Assembly (NCBI GenBank): GCA_007119395.1 | Contig: SKPS01000015.1 | Span: 1-16,955, forward strand | Length of the DNA stretch: 16,955 nt | Source: Lentimicrobiaceae bacterium | Lineage (GTDB): Bacteria; Bacteroidota; Bacteroidia; Bacteroidales; SKPS01 | Direction: 5' to 3' | Shown: one piece after another, positions 16,701 to 16,955 of the stretch | Layout: each line of letters begins with the position of its first letter | How positions within the stretch are numbered: the stretch's first letter is position 1 | Notes under the pieces: generated by a model | What the model saw: only the letters and a program-made list of their open reading frames with translations | Told to the model about the DNA's origin: nothing | Database searches by the model: none | Translations under genes and position numbers: made by a program

Positions 16701-16846
16701 CATTCCCCTTTGCTGAATCAGATGCCATCGGAGAGCGAGAAGCGCTCAATTTCCCTGACCTGAAATACCACCAAAAGATACGTTTTGTACTACATCTTGA
16801 GCGGTTTAACCCTTTGACCTTGCCACGGAGGGTGCGTTTTCAATAA
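13793..16846 (+). CDS. M1-aminopeptidase-like pseudoenzyme with C-terminal outer-membrane barrel
   Basis: This protein of 1017 residues has a signal peptide (cleavage near NA-QQ, 24). An M1-type N-terminal beta domain (YHNHSSDTLRHLYFHLWPNA) and a gluzincin catalytic-like domain follow. A C-terminal half from about 640 consists of alternating beta strands opening with VIGWNTNNGLMAGV, like an outer-membrane barrel. Known M1 enzymes have HExxH-x18-E and GxMEN. Here these are H368-G369-I370-A371-D372, R391 at exactly the x18 position (WLSRGLPGF), and DSRAFPG (343-349). The catalytic glutamate, the second zinc histidine and the third ligand are all replaced, so peptidase activity is very unlikely. 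The long intact frame argues for a selected function. I start at ATG 13793; a TTG six bases earlier is in frame but unneeded. It is probably co-transcribed with the Cys-free lipoprotein. Confidence 0.87.
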   Translation: MKLFNLFSIISFVLMAIPVSLLNAQQRVDHHLVVELDDVRHVITGTDSLLYHNHSSDTLRHLYFHLWPNALQPGTELEAWFTNHGDGRLYYADRGEQGAVTGLFFRAGGHRLQWELHEGRGDICRVDLREPLLPGQTLNLHTMFRLQIPRLVAGDLSHSDHAYFLANWFPRPAVYTSQQWTLVPNHYQGRLPGEFGDFTVQITLPRNYIVASSGALIDDLDEERFLQGITDRTGRINRWGNRESARFPASASRNKTITLHQRNTSDFVLCLDKRFHLITDTVVVSSGVNEQVININLFFTVFEAQYWSEAMPSVKRAVRLLSEQVGPYPFETLSLVQTSWLTDSRAFPGVIRIGSVMAPLMMESAVAHGIADHWFNVQMVTNHYREPWLSRGLPGFFTMKFLNEAYPDTVSMQDILFDPSMRMQVAGLDDVPANRFFYYRLAFAQDHLEGSVLSPVNSLSPDGYTALATLRSAFALNTVASWMGEEAFMQMLERYYAAFHGGHASGRDLKGMIRQEAGEEVYRWFVEELLRSSSTPDYKLTRVRRSPEGYRLTVRNVSGVKSPYPITATTQHGETTRWHPGHAGKSTIEVRDTTHAIRRFVIDSRFSTPEVNRQNNTIRTRGLFRTVEPLSLVPLVAIPNPSKTQITPAPVIGWNTNNGLMAGVALYSNPLIPPPTEFLVMPMYGFGNDQPAGTIRITHRHRLNSPALKNVVLGAEAKQYGYKSRNLPLSFRRLMMWGDLEFQGRSPHATSMVKARTAWVEKDNEVFITADSMYSKGGGEQYLLSELSFRYRVHRLLNPFTLQASVQHAGDMLRLHTENRFVISYPSPGKALSVRLFAGVMLMKPETITHNHLRFTTAGIGMNTPSGFSQHDPWFDHIYPGRNHHKGLFRYHMYVVDGGFRRGTTVGNNSHYMVTVNLASSVPGPLPLKLYLDAGIFADETKGESIEPLFLFSTGVMVSLIPNVLEINFPFPFAESDAIGEREALNFPDLKYHQKIRFVLHLERFNPLTLPRRVRFQ

Positions 16847-16855
16847 AAAAAGTTG

Positions 16856-16863
16856 TAAGTTTG
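16856..16863 (+). promoter_or_regulatory. -7 box of the LpxH-like gene
   Basis: TAAGTTTG matches TAnnTTTG and begins ten bases after the stop codon of the preceding gene. The -33 position is unconvincing. The predicted start near 16869 would give a very short leader. Confidence 0.45.
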
Positions 16864-16882
16864 CCGGCCGTAGTAATTCATC

Positions 16883-16955
16883 TTGCCAGTGCAACCCTTG
16901 GAGCGTAACCGTACATATTTTGCTTCTGACTTCCACCTGGGTGTTCCCAGCCATG
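16883..16955 (+). CDS. UDP-2,3-diacylglucosamine pyrophosphatase (LpxH-like), 5' end only
   Basis: Only about 24 codons are inside the window. They read LERNRTYFASDFHLGVPSH, and YFASDFHLGVP is the metal-binding DxH opening of the calcineurin-like phosphoesterases annotated in Bacteroidetes as LpxH, which removes UMP from UDP-2,3-diacylglucosamine in lipid A synthesis at the inner membrane. TAG and TAA at 16871-16876 close the frame upstream, so the start must be TTG 16883, GTG 16889 or a later codon; no ATG is available before the motif. I chose 16883 as the outer limit. The short visible length limits certainty between LpxH and other phosphoesterases. Confidence 0.65.
   Translation, partial: MPVQPLERNRTYFASDFHLGVPSH

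Overview
The window looks chromosomal and comes from a member of the Bacteroidetes, most likely the order Bacteroidales. The evidence is repeated TAnnTTTG -7 promoter boxes (usually without strong Shine-Dalgarno sites), a two-component pair resembling RprX/RprY, a DUF4369-type thioredoxin-like lipoprotein, an AAA_14/DUF4143 ATPase, and an M1-peptidase-like protein fused to an outer-membrane barrel. No phage, plasmid or CRISPR signature is visible.

Layout. Positions 1-740 have no convincing gene. They hold a promoter pointing out of the left edge, a degenerate dispersed repeat (copy A), and a compact 112-bp element made of hairpins with inverted ends. Positions 741-1994 (minus) are an AAA_14/DUF4143 ATPase interrupted by one in-frame TAA, still with a textbook promoter. 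A second copy of the dispersed repeat lies on its other side. mfd (plus, 2380-5739) follows. Its stop codon overlaps the stop of the convergent response regulator (5736-6455), whose histidine kinase partner is upstream at 6505-7788. A 393-bp region with TTAACA direct repeats at 11-bp spacing separates the kinase from a small secreted cysteine-rich protein (8182-8556), which ends in a clear terminator. Positions 8854-9348 (minus) look like an independent structured non-coding RNA of about 490 nt, with its own promoter and terminator. Next comes a mazG-RSH operon (minus, 12428-9499, ATGA overlap). It is divergent from a lipoprotein/M1-like operon (plus, 12522-16846). The start of an LpxH-like phosphoesterase is cut by the right edge.

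How the parts may work together. Mfd, MazG and the RelA/SpoT homologue are housekeeping and stress functions: transcription-coupled repair, NTP clean-up and alarmone synthesis. The two-component system may act on the cysteine-rich secreted protein through the TTAACA repeats. The lipoprotein and the M1-like barrel protein are both envelope proteins whose catalytic residues have been replaced, so the operon appears to encode two co-transcribed pseudoenzymes.

The strongest candidates for something undescribed are the structured RNA at 8854-9348, the double-pseudoenzyme operon, and the cysteine-rich protein with its operator-like repeats. I read all of this by eye. Family names rest on motifs, and no database search was possible.
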